Shown one piece after another: positions 50,915 to 60,140 of a DNA stretch of 64,000 bases (its first letter is position 1; each line of letters opens with the position of its first letter). The translations under genes and the position numbers were made by a program. The notes beneath the pieces are model-generated. The model was given only the letters and a program-made list of their open reading frames with translations, searched no databases and was not told where the DNA came from. Source of the DNA: Hymenobacter sp. DG25B (GTDB lineage Bacteria; Bacteroidota; Bacteroidia; Cytophagales; Hymenobacteraceae); NCBI RefSeq assembly GCF_000801315.1, contig NZ_CP010054.1:1426001-1490000 (forward strand), written 5' to 3'.

Positions 50915-52635
50915 GCGCGCTGGACTGGGCCGTACTGGCGGGGGCGCTGACCTTTATCATTGGCTACGGGGCCTGGCGTACGCGGCAGGCGGGTTCTTCG
51001 CTGGATGGCTACCTGCTGGGCGGCCGCCAAACCCGCTGGTGGGGCGTGGGGCTGAGCATTATTGCCACCCAGGCCTCGGCCATTACCTTTCTCAGCACTC
51101 CCGGCCAGGCCTACGCTGATGGCATGCGCTTTATCCAGTTCTACTTTGGCCTGCCCGTGGCCATGGTCCTGATTTCGATAATAGCGGTGCCAATTTACCA
51201 GCGCCTGCAGGTATATACTGCCTACGAGTACCTGCAAAGCCGCTTTGATAAGCGCACCCGCACCCTGGCGGCAGGGCTTTTTCTGCTCCAGCGCGGCCTC
51301 AGCAACGGACTTTCCCTGTATGCCCCGGCGCTGGTGTTGTCAGCTATTCTGGGCTGGAATACTACCGTAACGGTGTGCCTGCTGGGCGCCGCCATTATCG
51401 GCTATACCGTGAGCGGGGGCACCCGCGCCGTTACCGTTACGCAGCAGGGGCAGGTGGCCGTTATCTTCAGCGGCATGGTGGTGGCCGGCTACTTGCTGGT
51501 GCACTATCTGCCAGCCGAAGTAGGCTTTTCTGATGCTATGCACCTGGCCGGGCGTATGGGCAAGCTGAACCTGGTTGACTTTCATTTCGATTGGGAAAAC
51601 CGCTATAACTTCTGGACGGGCATGACGGGCGGCCTGTTTCTGGCGCTGTCCTACTTCGGCACCGACCAAAGCCAGGTGCAACGCTACCTCTCCGGCCAGA
51701 GCATAACGCAAAGCCGCCTGGGCCTGCTCATGAATGGCCTGGTGAAGGTGCCCATGCAGTTTGGGATTCTGCTGGTGGGCGTGCTGCTTTTTGTGTTCTA
51801 CCTGTTTCAGCCAGCTCCCCTCACCTTCAACCGCCCCATTTATGAGCGGGTAATGCGCAGCGCCGTGGCACCCCGGGCCCAGCAATTGCAGCGGGAATAC
51901 AGTGCGGTGCAGGACGCGCAGCGCGCAGCGGCCACCGCGCTGGTAGCAGCTCACCAGCAGAACAACGCCCCAGCCCAGGCCGCCGCCAACCAGCGCCTGC
52001 AAACCACCCAGGCCGCCGCGGCGGGCATCCGGGCCTCGTGGCAGGGCCTGGTAAAGCAGGTGGCACCCGCCGCCGATGCCAAAGACACCGACTATGTGTT
52101 TATCTCCTTTGTGCTGCGCTACCTGCCGCGCGGGCTGGTGGGCCTGCTGGTGGCCGTGGTGCTAAGCGCGGCCATGAGCTCGGCCGCCTCGGGCCTCAAT
52201 TCCCTGGGCTCTACCACCGTTATTGACCTATACCGGCCCTTTACACGGCGCCTGCACTGCCCCGATGCGCATCTGGTGGCCGTGTCGCGCTGGTCTACGG
52301 TGGGGTGGGGCGTGCTGGGAATTGGCTTTGCGCTGTTTGCCGCCCGCATGGAAAACCTTATTCAGGCCGTGAATATTCTGGGCTCCCTGTTTTACGGCAC
52401 CATCCTGGGTATTTTTGCCGTGGCGTTCTTCCAAAAGCAGGTGCATGGCCGGGCCGTATTCTGGGCGGCTGTTATCACGCAGGCAGCCACCTTCCTGGCT
52501 TTCTGGCTCACGGATATTGCCTACCTGTGGTACAATATTCTGGGCTGCTTTGCGGTAATGCTGCTGGCTGAGTTGGGTCAAAAATTAGTGGACCGGCAGA
52601 AAAGTCAACCCAAACAGCCCGCTGCCTTGTCATAA
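50911..52635 (+). CDS. Sodium:solute symporter (SSS family) with a coiled-coil insertion
   Basis: A 574-residue membrane transporter with about 13 spans. IIGYGAWRTRQAGSSLDGYL, LLGGRQTRWWGVGLSIIATQ, STPGQAYADGMRFIQFYFGL and VVLSAAMSSAASGLNSLGST are SSS signatures, the last being the sodium-site region. Between about 300 and 395 lies a soluble insertion rich in Ala and Gln (PRAQQLQREYSAVQDAQRAA, TALVAAHQQNNAPAQAAANQ) of coiled-coil character. The substrate could be a sugar, sialic acid-like compound or amino acid; sequence does not decide. It is coupled to the 43-residue protein upstream and followed by a terminator. Confidence 0.93.
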   Translation: MSALDWAVLAGALTFIIGYGAWRTRQAGSSLDGYLLGGRQTRWWGVGLSIIATQASAITFLSTPGQAYADGMRFIQFYFGLPVAMVLISIIAVPIYQRLQVYTAYEYLQSRFDKRTRTLAAGLFLLQRGLSNGLSLYAPALVLSAILGWNTTVTVCLLGAAIIGYTVSGGTRAVTVTQQGQVAVIFSGMVVAGYLLVHYLPAEVGFSDAMHLAGRMGKLNLVDFHFDWENRYNFWTGMTGGLFLALSYFGTDQSQVQRYLSGQSITQSRLGLLMNGLVKVPMQFGILLVGVLLFVFYLFQPAPLTFNRPIYERVMRSAVAPRAQQLQREYSAVQDAQRAAATALVAAHQQNNAPAQAAANQRLQTTQAAAAGIRASWQGLVKQVAPAADAKDTDYVFISFVLRYLPRGLVGLLVAVVLSAAMSSAASGLNSLGSTTVIDLYRPFTRRLHCPDAHLVAVSRWSTVGWGVLGIGFALFAARMENLIQAVNILGSLFYGTILGIFAVAFFQKQVHGRAVFWAAVITQAATFLAFWLTDIAYLWYNILGCFAVMLLAELGQKLVDRQKSQPKQPAALS

Positions 52636-52636
52636 A

Positions 52637-52679
52637 AAAAAGCCCCTGACTTCCTTGCGGAGGTCAGGGGCTTTTCCGT
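52637..52679 (+). terminator. Intrinsic terminator of the symporter operon
   Basis: AAAGCCCCTGACTTCC pairs with GGAGGTCAGGGGCTTT around a short loop with A7 to the left and a T-rich right flank. It also faces the convergent DUF2911 gene. Confidence 0.87.
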
Positions 52680-52707
52680 TTTCAGTGGCCGGTTAATGAG
52701 CCGGGGC

Positions 52708-53607
52708 TTACAGCTTGCCGGCTTTCTTGGCTTCCAGAATCAGGGCGTCGTTCATCTTCACGTAGTCGGCGTTTTTAGCTTCCTGCGCCAGCTTCTTCGA
52801 CTGCTCGGCGGCCGTTACGGCGCCTTTGTAATCCTTCATTTTCATGCGGATTTTGGCTTCCGTCAGCACGTTCCAGAACTTGGGCTCCGTGGCGTTGGCT
52901 TTCTGAATCCAGGCCAGGGCCTCCTTGGGGTCTTTGTTGTTATCGTAGTAGTAAGCAGCGGCGGCAGCCAGGTCGTTGGCGCTTGGCGAGGCATTTTTGA
53001 TGACCTTCTCGTCAATCTGCGCCATTACCTTGCTGTCCACATCGGCCATCACCTTAAACTTGGCGCCGGTCATTTCCCACTGCATATCCACGTTGGCGGT
53101 AGCGGGAGTAAGGTCAGCAAAGTTGATGGTGAAGGTTTCTACCTTCTGGCCCAGCTTGTAGGGCTTCACTTTAAAGGAAGCTACATCATCGGCGGCCTTA
53201 AAGCCGGCCACGTCGGCACCCTGCTTCAGGCTTTTGTTGAGCACTACCGTCCACTCCGTTTTGCCGGGAATGGTGTAGATGCCATACTCGCCGGCGGGTA
53301 CTTTTTTGCCCTCCACGGTCACATCATCAGAAAACTTGATGGCCGTAGTAGAGTTGGCGCCGGTGCGCCAGCGCTTGCCGTAGCCTACCACCGCCTTGCT
53401 GGTGGAGTCGCCGAAAATCACGCGGCCTTTCACGCTGGGGCGGTAATAAGTAATGGTTACTTCCGTGAGGCCTACGCGCTGCGTAACGGTGCTTTTGGGG
53501 CTGGCAGCCGGGGTGTTTAGCTGTGCCTGGGCAGCAGGAGCCGAGAGAAGCAGTGCGCCGGCCAGCGCAAAACCGGTCAGCAAAGCAGAGGGTGTTTTCA
53601 ACAGCAT
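52708..53607 (-). CDS. Secreted DUF2911 protein with C-terminal repeats
   Basis: A 299-residue exported protein. Signal peptide LLTGFALAGALLLSAPAAQA; DUF2911 domain at about 35-190 with STVTQRVGLTEVTITYYRPS, KGRVIFGDSTSKAVVGYGKR, WRTGANSTTAIKFSDDVTVE and VPAGEYGIYTIPGKTEWTVV; then about 90 residues of helical repeats of TPR character (AAAAAYYYDNNKDPKEALAW, IQKANATEPKFWNVLTEAKI). Function unknown; it is a common periplasmic protein in Bacteroidota. I chose ATG 53607 (MLLKTPS), since the 42 codons upstream have no sense. Confidence 0.93.
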   Translation of the reverse strand: MLLKTPSALLTGFALAGALLLSAPAAQAQLNTPAASPKSTVTQRVGLTEVTITYYRPSVKGRVIFGDSTSKAVVGYGKRWRTGANSTTAIKFSDDVTVEGKKVPAGEYGIYTIPGKTEWTVVLNKSLKQGADVAGFKAADDVASFKVKPYKLGQKVETFTINFADLTPATANVDMQWEMTGAKFKVMADVDSKVMAQIDEKVIKNASPSANDLAAAAAYYYDNNKDPKEALAWIQKANATEPKFWNVLTEAKIRMKMKDYKGAVTAAEQSKKLAQEAKNADYVKMNDALILEAKKAGKL

Positions 53608-53742
53608 AGAGTAAGGAAGAAAGGTTGATATGGGAGGTAAAAGTACACCTTTTGCGCAATGCCGGGCCTGGTTCAGCAATGCCTGCCAGGGTAAACAGCT
53701 ACGTGCGGATTTGTTTTGGCAATTGCGGGTCACTTACGCAAA

Positions 53743-53755
53743 TTAACCGGGTTAA
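53743..53755. promoter_or_regulatory. Palindrome upstream of ldhA
   Basis: TTAACCGGGTTAA is a 13-base palindrome (odd centre) about 122 bases before the ldhA start and between divergent genes. Possible operator; no regulator is encoded next to it. Confidence 0.3.
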
Positions 53756-53808
53756 CTGATGGATATCATTGGTTTGATCTGCCCGGGCGCCTGACCTTCG
53801 TATCAGGC

Positions 53809-53836
53809 CTGCCCCGGCTACATCTTGCCGGGGCAG
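53809..53836. promoter_or_regulatory. GC-rich hairpin in the ldhA leader
   Basis: CTGCCCCGGC (53809-53818) and GCCGGGGCAG (53827-53836) pair perfectly around an 8-base loop, 40 bases before the ldhA ATG. No T tract follows, so it is not a classic terminator; it may be a binding site or leader structure. Confidence 0.35.
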
Positions 53837-53876
53837 TCACGCATTCTTTCTTCACTTTCGGGCAAAACTCACTTGT

Positions 53877-54878
53877 ATGCAAATCACGGTATTTAGTGCC
53901 CACGCCTTTGAACAGCCTTACCTCCTGGAAGCCGCCCAGGGGCAGCATGCGCTGCATTTTGTAACCGATGCGCTGGGCCCTGCTACCGTGGAGCAGGCCC
54001 AGGGCAGCACGGCCGTAGCCCTTTTCACCAGCGACGATGCCTCGGGCCCCATTCTGGAGCGGCTGCAGGCCCTGGGCGTGCGCTACGTAGCCGTGCGCGC
54101 CGTGGGCCACGACCAGGTAGACCTGGCCGCTGCCACCCGCCTGGGTCTGCGCGTGGCCAACGTGCCCGAATACTCGCCCTACGCCGTGGCCGAGCACGCC
54201 CTGGCCCTCATGCTGGGCCTGAACCGCCAGCTGTGCCGCGCCCACGCGCAACTGCAGCGTGGCGACTTCCGCCTGGATAACCTGGTGGGCTTTGATCTGC
54301 ACGGCAAAACGGTGGGCATTCTGGGCTGTGGGCGCATTGGGGCCGTTATGGCCAGCATTCTGCACGGGTTTGGCTGCCACCTGCTGGGCGCCGATGTGGT
54401 GGAAAACCCGGAGCTGTGCCAGCGCTTTGGCCTGGCCTATGTTACGCGGGAGGAGCTGTATGCCCAGGCGGATATTATAACGGTGCATGCACCGCTAACG
54501 CCCCAAACGCACCACCTCCTGGATGCCGCTGCCCTGGCGCAAATGAAGCCCGGCGTTATGCTGATTAATACCGGCCGGGGAGGGGTGCTGGATACCAAAG
54601 CGGCGCTGGAAGCGCTGAAAACCGGGCAGCTGGGCTATCTGGGTCTGGATGTTTATGAGTTTGAAAAGGGCCTGTTTTTCAATGACCGTTCTCAGCAGCC
54701 GCTGCCGCAAACCGACCCGCTGCTGGCCGAGCTGGTTAGCCTGCCTAATGTGCTGGTAACCGGCCACCAGGCCTTTCTCACCCACGAGGCCCTCACCAAC
54801 ATAGCCGCTACCACCTTCTTAAACATCAACTGCTGGGAGCAAAAACAAACGTGCGTGAATGAGCTGCGCCCCGGCTAG
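53877..54878 (+). CDS. ldhA: D-lactate dehydrogenase (2-hydroxyacid dehydrogenase family)
   Basis: A 333-residue NAD-dependent dehydrogenase reducing pyruvate to D-lactate. VRYVAVRAVGHDQVDLAAAT, NVPEYSPYAVAEHALALML and the Rossmann motif TVGILGCGRIGAVMASILHG (GxGxxG) are present; catalytic Arg in LINTGRGGVLDT, Glu in GLDVYEFE and His in VTGHQAFLTHEA. GLFFNDRS near the C-terminus is typical of LdhA-type enzymes. Cytoplasmic. It is divergent from the DUF2911 gene and convergent with ppsA, so it may be controlled by the structures in its leader. Confidence 0.95.
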   Translation: MQITVFSAHAFEQPYLLEAAQGQHALHFVTDALGPATVEQAQGSTAVALFTSDDASGPILERLQALGVRYVAVRAVGHDQVDLAAATRLGLRVANVPEYSPYAVAEHALALMLGLNRQLCRAHAQLQRGDFRLDNLVGFDLHGKTVGILGCGRIGAVMASILHGFGCHLLGADVVENPELCQRFGLAYVTREELYAQADIITVHAPLTPQTHHLLDAAALAQMKPGVMLINTGRGGVLDTKAALEALKTGQLGYLGLDVYEFEKGLFFNDRSQQPLPQTDPLLAELVSLPNVLVTGHQAFLTHEALTNIAATTFLNINCWEQKQTCVNELRPG

Positions 54879-54933
54879 TGAACACCGCGCGGGAAGGGCG
54901 GTGCAACATTCTCTCTTTCGATAAGGAAGGCCT

Positions 54934-57345
54934 TTAGCCGGATGTAACAGGCGCCGCCCGGCGGCCGGCTTCGGCGCGCACCATGTTATGAATGCCTTGT
55001 AGCAGCGCATCGGGGGTGAAGGAAATGCTGTCGATGCCCTGCTCCACCAGAAACTGGGCAAACTGCGGGTAGTCGCTGGGGGCCTGGCCGCACAGGCCAA
55101 TTTTCACGCCGCAGCGGTGCGCCGCCTGAATTACCTGGTGCAATAGCAGCTTCACGGCCGGGTTGTTTTCATCAAATAGCGCACTTACAATAGCTGAGTC
55201 CCGGTCGATGCCCAGGGTAAGCTGGGTGAGGTCGTTGGAGCCGATGGAAAACCCATCAAACACGGCGGCAAACTGCTCAGCCAGCAGCACGTTACTGGGA
55301 ATTTCGGCCATTACGTAGATTTCCAGCCCGTTTTCTCCGCGCGCCAGGCCAAACTCCCGCATAATATCCACCACTTTCTGGCCTTCCTCCACGGTGCGGC
55401 AGAAGGGAATCATGGCCTTCACGTTGGTAAGGCCCAGCGTGTCGCGCACCCGTTTCAGGGCCTGGCATTCCAGCCGGAAGCCCTCGCGGTAGGCGGGGTG
55501 GTAGTAGCGCGAGGCACCCCGGAAGCCCAGCATGGGGTTTTCCTCTTCCGGCTCAAACTGGCGCCCGCCCAGCAGGTTGGCGTATTCGTTGGTCTTGAAG
55601 TCGCTCATGCGCACAATCACATCCTTGGGAAAAAACGCGGCGGCCACCAGCGCAATAGCCTGCGACAACTTCTCCACAAAGTACTCCGCTTTGGAAGGGT
55701 AGTAGCGCGTGAGCTGTTCAATCTCCTGGCGGGCGGCTTCGTCTTTCAGCTCATCAAACTTGACCAAGGCCATGGGATGAATGCGGATGTTGCTGCTGAT
55801 GGCGAATTCCATGCGCATCAGCCCCACGCCTTGGTTGGGGTAGCGCGAGAGCCGCATGGCCTGGTCGGGGTCGGCCAGAATAAACATGGGTTTGGTGCGC
55901 GGCAGCCGGATGGAGCTCAGGTCGATGGTGGTTTCCTGCCAGGGTAGCTTACCGGCAAAGATGTAACCGGCGTCGCCCTCGGCGCAGGAAACCGTGATTT
56001 GCTGCCCATCCTGAATTTGCTGGGTGGCGTTGCCGGTGCCCACCACGGCCGAAAGGCCCAGCTCCCGGGCCACAATGGCCGCGTGGCTGGTGCGCCCGCC
56101 CTGGTTGGTGACCAATACTGAGGCTTTACGCATCACGGTGTTCCAGTCGGGGTTGGTGATGTCGGCCACCAGAATGTCACCGGGCTGCAGGCGGTGGCCT
56201 TCGGCGGGGGAGTTGAGGATGCGCGCAATGCCGGAGGCAATCTGGCTGCCAACGGCTTTGCCCGTGGCCAGCACCGGGCCGCGCTCCTGCAGGTGGTATT
56301 CGTGCAGCTGCAGTTCCTGGTGGCCGTGGTGCACGGTTTCGGGGCGGGCCTGCACAATGTAGAGCTTACTGCTTTGGCCGTCTTTGGCCCATTCCACGTC
56401 CATGGGCAGGCCGTAGTGCTCCTCAATCAGCAGGCACCACCGGCCCAGCTGCTCGGCTTCGGCATCGGTTAGTACAAACTGCGCCTGCTGCTCCGGGGGC
56501 GTGGGCACGTTTTCAATGGTAGGGCCGGGGCCGGTGTGCGCGGCGGCGTAGCGCATGGTGCGGGCTTTGTCGCCCAGCTTCTTGCTGACTAATGACTGAT
56601 GCCCGGCCCGCATGGAGGTCTTGAACAGGTAAAACTCATCGGGATTCACGGCGCCCTGCACCACGTTTTCGCCCAGCCCCCAGCTGCCCGTCAGGTAAAT
56701 CATGGGCTCGAAACCGGTTTCCGGCTCAATGGTAAACGCCACGCCCGCCGAGGCCAGATCGGAGCGCACCATGCGTTGCACCCCCACCGATAAAGCCACC
56801 TGCATGTGCGGAAAGCCATTCTGAATGCGGTATTTGATGGCCCGGTCGTTAAACAGCGAGACGTAGCAGCGGCGGCAGGCGTCCAGCACCGCCTCGATGC
56901 CTTCCATATTCAAAAACGAATCATGCTGGCCGGCAAAGCTGGCGGAAGGCAGGTCTTCGGCGGTGGCGCTGCTGCGCACGGCTACCTGCGCGCCCGTCGG
57001 CGTATCGGTGCTGAGCTGTTGGTAAGCGGCGGTAATGGCAGCCTTAACTGGTTCCGGTATGGTGGCATTCTGCACCAGCGCCCGAGCCGCTGTTCCTACC
57101 TCATGCAGGTTGCTGAATTCCTTAGTATCCACGGTTTCGAGCAACGCGGCTAGCTTTTCCCGAATACCGTTTTCATCCAGTAACAACCAATAGGCAGTGG
57201 CCGTGGTGGCAAACCCATCGGGAACGTTAATGCCTTTCGGCATCAGCTGATTAAACAGCTCGCCCAGGGAGGCATTCTTGCCGCCAACTACGCCTACCGC
57301 GCTGCTGGATAGTTCACGAAAGGGAATAGTGTAAGTCGCATCCAT
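54934..57345 (-). CDS. ppsA: Phosphoenolpyruvate synthase
   Basis: An 803-residue three-domain enzyme turning pyruvate and ATP into PEP, AMP and phosphate for gluconeogenesis. The N-terminal nucleotide domain starts GVVGGKNASLGELFNQLMPK and includes VRSSATAEDLPSASFAGQHD; the phospho-His domain has TNQGGRTSHAAIVARELG near 415-430 with catalytic His; the PEP-binding barrel includes MPFCRTVEEGQ-like IPFCRTVEEGQKVVDIM, FSIGSNDLTQLTLGIDRDSA and KIGLCGQAPSDYPQF with the catalytic Cys. Length is as expected (about 790-800). No PpsR-type regulator is nearby. It is convergent with ldhA. Confidence 0.97.
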   Translation of the reverse strand: MDATYTIPFRELSSSAVGVVGGKNASLGELFNQLMPKGINVPDGFATTATAYWLLLDENGIREKLAALLETVDTKEFSNLHEVGTAARALVQNATIPEPVKAAITAAYQQLSTDTPTGAQVAVRSSATAEDLPSASFAGQHDSFLNMEGIEAVLDACRRCYVSLFNDRAIKYRIQNGFPHMQVALSVGVQRMVRSDLASAGVAFTIEPETGFEPMIYLTGSWGLGENVVQGAVNPDEFYLFKTSMRAGHQSLVSKKLGDKARTMRYAAAHTGPGPTIENVPTPPEQQAQFVLTDAEAEQLGRWCLLIEEHYGLPMDVEWAKDGQSSKLYIVQARPETVHHGHQELQLHEYHLQERGPVLATGKAVGSQIASGIARILNSPAEGHRLQPGDILVADITNPDWNTVMRKASVLVTNQGGRTSHAAIVARELGLSAVVGTGNATQQIQDGQQITVSCAEGDAGYIFAGKLPWQETTIDLSSIRLPRTKPMFILADPDQAMRLSRYPNQGVGLMRMEFAISSNIRIHPMALVKFDELKDEAARQEIEQLTRYYPSKAEYFVEKLSQAIALVAAAFFPKDVIVRMSDFKTNEYANLLGGRQFEPEEENPMLGFRGASRYYHPAYREGFRLECQALKRVRDTLGLTNVKAMIPFCRTVEEGQKVVDIMREFGLARGENGLEIYVMAEIPSNVLLAEQFAAVFDGFSIGSNDLTQLTLGIDRDSAIVSALFDENNPAVKLLLHQVIQAAHRCGVKIGLCGQAPSDYPQFAQFLVEQGIDSISFTPDALLQGIHNMVRAEAGRRAAPVTSG

Positions 57346-57524
57346 ATTGGTTCTCGCAATACGGCCGGGTACGTGACGGCCGGTGAGGAAGAACTGTTAA
57401 GATGCGGTATATAAAGAGCTTATGCGTTGATATATGTCATCTTGGGGGGTGACATTGGTCAGGCATATTTACACTCATTAAGAAGGTATATGAAAGAGGC
57501 TTATCAGCCGGAGAATAGAGTTTG

Positions 57525-58193
57525 CTATTCCATTTCAGTAACCAGCTTTATTCGTCGAATACCCATCTCTTCAAATTGGTGAATCAAAGCCATAACCCGA
57601 TGAGAAGAAACCGTTTTATCAGCTCGAATAGCAATAGCACAACCTGTATCATTTCCCGGCTCTACCCCCTGATTCGGTGGCGGAGATAATATATTTGCGG
57701 GGCTTTGATTCTGCACTTCCTGAAGCCCGGCTAAGAGAAGTTCTGTCAATAGCCCTGAATCGTTTTCAAGCGTTAGTGGAATTCCATTAAGCTGTAGCTG
57801 ACGCCGTGCAGGTGGCATATCGAGCCACTTTGGCAATTGCCTAACATCCTGGCTTAGAAAAGGCAGCTGTTCAAGCTGCTCTTCTTGTTGCGGTGTGAAC
57901 AAGACGTTGTGCTGTTTAGCTACCCGTTGAATAATGGCTCCTAACAGGTGCGGCTGGTTTGCAGAAAGGTGAAACCTATCCTGCGCATCAAGGTGAACTA
58001 TAATGGCATATTCAAGCCCTTTAGAGCAGTTATTACTGCAAGTAGGAGTATTTACATAAGGAGCAGCTATGGGCGACGGACCCGTAGAAGTCAGCACATA
58101 GAATAGCACCACCATCAGCCACACCCCGAAAAAAATAACTGACCCGAACTCGAGGGTTAGCACACGAGGGAGGGAATAGGAAGTAGTGCGCAT
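57525..58193 (-). CDS. Orphan ExbD/TolR-like protein with large insertion
   Basis: A 222-residue membrane protein. One N-terminal TM (LEFGSVIFFGVWLMVVLFYV, about 15-36), then a periplasmic part. The end, CAIAIRADKTVSSHRVMALI followed by HQFEEMGIRRIKLVTEME, matches the last strand-helix-strand of the ExbD/TolR fold. Between them are about 120 extra residues, including a Cys-containing stretch (NTPTCSNNCSKGLEYAIIVH). The TM has no Asp, whereas true ExbD keeps one for proton flow, so it probably does not work as a motor stator. No ExbB is in the window. I chose ATG 58193. Confidence 0.72.
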   Translation of the reverse strand: MRTTSYSLPRVLTLEFGSVIFFGVWLMVVLFYVLTSTGPSPIAAPYVNTPTCSNNCSKGLEYAIIVHLDAQDRFHLSANQPHLLGAIIQRVAKQHNVLFTPQQEEQLEQLPFLSQDVRQLPKWLDMPPARRQLQLNGIPLTLENDSGLLTELLLAGLQEVQNQSPANILSPPPNQGVEPGNDTGCAIAIRADKTVSSHRVMALIHQFEEMGIRRIKLVTEME

Positions 58194-58228
58194 CAATCGT
58201 TTAGATAGTTGACCGAATCAATGTAACG

Positions 58229-58259
58229 AAAAAGGGCGAAGCTATGCTTCGCCCTTTTT
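58229..58259. terminator. Intrinsic terminator after the ABC exporter gene
   Basis: AAAAAGGGCGAAGC and GCTTCGCCCTTTTT form a perfect 14-base stem with a TAT loop, 18 bases past the ABC gene's stop on the minus strand. Confidence 0.93.
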
Positions 58260-58277
58260 GGAAGTAACGTCGGAATT

Positions 58278-60113
58278 TTAACTCAACTCAAACTGCAGTT
58301 TCAGCAGATTCGCATACAATCCATTCTCATTATGGGCCAGCTCTTCATGCGTGCCTTGCTCCACAATGCGGCCGCCGTCAATCACCAGAATCTTATCCAC
58401 TTTGCGGATGGTGCTGAGGCGGTGGGCAATGATGATGCTGGTGCGGTTTTGCATCAGCTCGTCCATGGCACTTTGCACCAGCTTTTCGCTCTCGGAGTCG
58501 AGGGCGGAAGTGGCTTCGTCCAGAATCAGGATGGCGGGGTTTTTCAGGATGGCGCGGGCAATGGCCACGCGCTGGCGCTGGCCGCCGGAGAGCTTCACGC
58601 CCCGCTCGCCTACCAGCGTATCCAGCCCCTCGGGGAAGGTGGAGATAAACTGCCAGGCGTTGGCCTTGCGGGCGGCCGTGATAATCTCCTCATCCGTGGC
58701 GTCGGTTTTGCCATAGGCAATGTTCTCCCGGATGCTGCCGCCGAACAGCAGCGTTTCCTGGGGCACAATGCCGATGTGGCTGCGCAGCTCGGTGAGGTCG
58801 AACTGGCGGATGTCGTGGCCGTCGATGAGGATTTTGCCGCCGCTGAGCTCGTAGAACTGCATCAGTAGCTGTACAATGGTGCTTTTGCCGGCGCCACTGG
58901 GGCCTACCAGCGCAATTTTCTCGCCGGCCTGAATATCGAAGGTAATGTCTTTGAGCACCGCCAGATCGGGGCGGGTAGGGTAGCTGAAGGCCACGTGGCG
59001 GTAGTCAATGTCGCCGCGCACTTGGAGCGGAGCGGTACCGGCCACGCGGGCGCGGTGCGTGGGTTCGGAGGGCTCGTCTAGGATTTCCAGAATCCGCTCG
59101 GAGGCGCCCAGCGTGCTTTGCACTTTGCCGTACAGCTCGCCGAGGCCACCTACGGATGCCCCGATAAAGATGGTGTACAGCGCAAAGGAAGTCAGGTCGC
59201 CGATGGTCATTTGGCCGGCGGCTACCAGCGAGGCCGCACGCCACAGCACCAGAATAATGCCGCCAAACAGGCCGATAATCACAAACGACACAAAGCCACC
59301 ACGGTAGAGGTTGCTTTTCAGCGCGGCCCGCACCGTGTTGGTGAGCGAGGCAGAATAGCGGCGGGTTTCAAACTGCTCGTTGGTGAAAGCCTTCACCGTA
59401 TTAATGCCCTGCAGCGTTTCCTCCACGATGACGTTGGTCTTGGCCAGCTCGTCCTGCGTGGCTTTAGCCAAAACGCGGATTTTACGCCCAAACACCATAG
59501 CCAGCAGCACAATAGGCGGGAAGGTGAGCAGCATAAACATCGACAGCTTCACCGACACCATCATGATAAACACAATGCCTACCACCAAGGTCATAATCTG
59601 CCGGAACAGCTCGGCCAGCGTCAAGGAAAAGGAATCCTGAATCTGGCTGACATCGGAAGTGATGCGTGAGGTGATGGCGCCCACCCGGTTTTTCTCGAAG
59701 TACGGAATGGGCAGGCTCACAAATTTGGCGTAGAGCGCCTGCCGGATATCCCGCACCGTAAACTCACTCACCTGCGTGAAAAACCAGATGCGCCCGAACG
59801 AAAACAGCCCCTGGAAGACAATGATGACAAACAGGCCCAGCGCAATCTGATTGATAGAAATGGCGCTGCCATTGGGCAGGATAAAAGGCTTGCCGTTGGC
59901 AGTGTCCGTGAGCTTGCCAATCACCCAGGGAAAGCACATCACGGTGGCGCTGGACAAGGCCAGCAGCACCATGCCCACAATGAATTTGGTCCGGTACGGC
60001 AGTACATAGCGGAAAATCCGCAGGGCCTTCCGCAGATTTTCTTTGGTTAACTTCTTCTTGGGTACATCCGGGTCAAGGGTTGTGCCGCTGGTATTCATTC
60101 CACTTCGGGCCAT
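58278..60113 (-). CDS. ABC exporter, MsbA-type permease/ATPase fusion
   Basis: A 611-residue half-transporter. Six TM spans lie within about 40-330 (YRTKFIVGMVLLALSSATVM is span 1). The ATPase domain has Walker A VGPSGAGKSTIVQLLMQFYE near 401-409, signature KLSGGQRQRVAIARAIL near 504-515, Walker B AILILDEATSALDSESEKL near 524 and the H-loop IIAHRLSTIRKVDKILVID. The fold is that of lipid A flippase MsbA or multidrug exporters; substrate not certain. Note the acyltransferase of LpxL type elsewhere in the window. ATG 60113 or the internal ATG at 60098 may be used. Confidence 0.95.
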   Translation of the reverse strand: MARSGMNTSGTTLDPDVPKKKLTKENLRKALRIFRYVLPYRTKFIVGMVLLALSSATVMCFPWVIGKLTDTANGKPFILPNGSAISINQIALGLFVIIVFQGLFSFGRIWFFTQVSEFTVRDIRQALYAKFVSLPIPYFEKNRVGAITSRITSDVSQIQDSFSLTLAELFRQIMTLVVGIVFIMMVSVKLSMFMLLTFPPIVLLAMVFGRKIRVLAKATQDELAKTNVIVEETLQGINTVKAFTNEQFETRRYSASLTNTVRAALKSNLYRGGFVSFVIIGLFGGIILVLWRAASLVAAGQMTIGDLTSFALYTIFIGASVGGLGELYGKVQSTLGASERILEILDEPSEPTHRARVAGTAPLQVRGDIDYRHVAFSYPTRPDLAVLKDITFDIQAGEKIALVGPSGAGKSTIVQLLMQFYELSGGKILIDGHDIRQFDLTELRSHIGIVPQETLLFGGSIRENIAYGKTDATDEEIITAARKANAWQFISTFPEGLDTLVGERGVKLSGGQRQRVAIARAILKNPAILILDEATSALDSESEKLVQSAMDELMQNRTSIIIAHRLSTIRKVDKILVIDGGRIVEQGTHEELAHNENGLYANLLKLQFELS

Positions 60114-60140
60114 GTTCGAGGTATTCGGAGCTACAAATTA

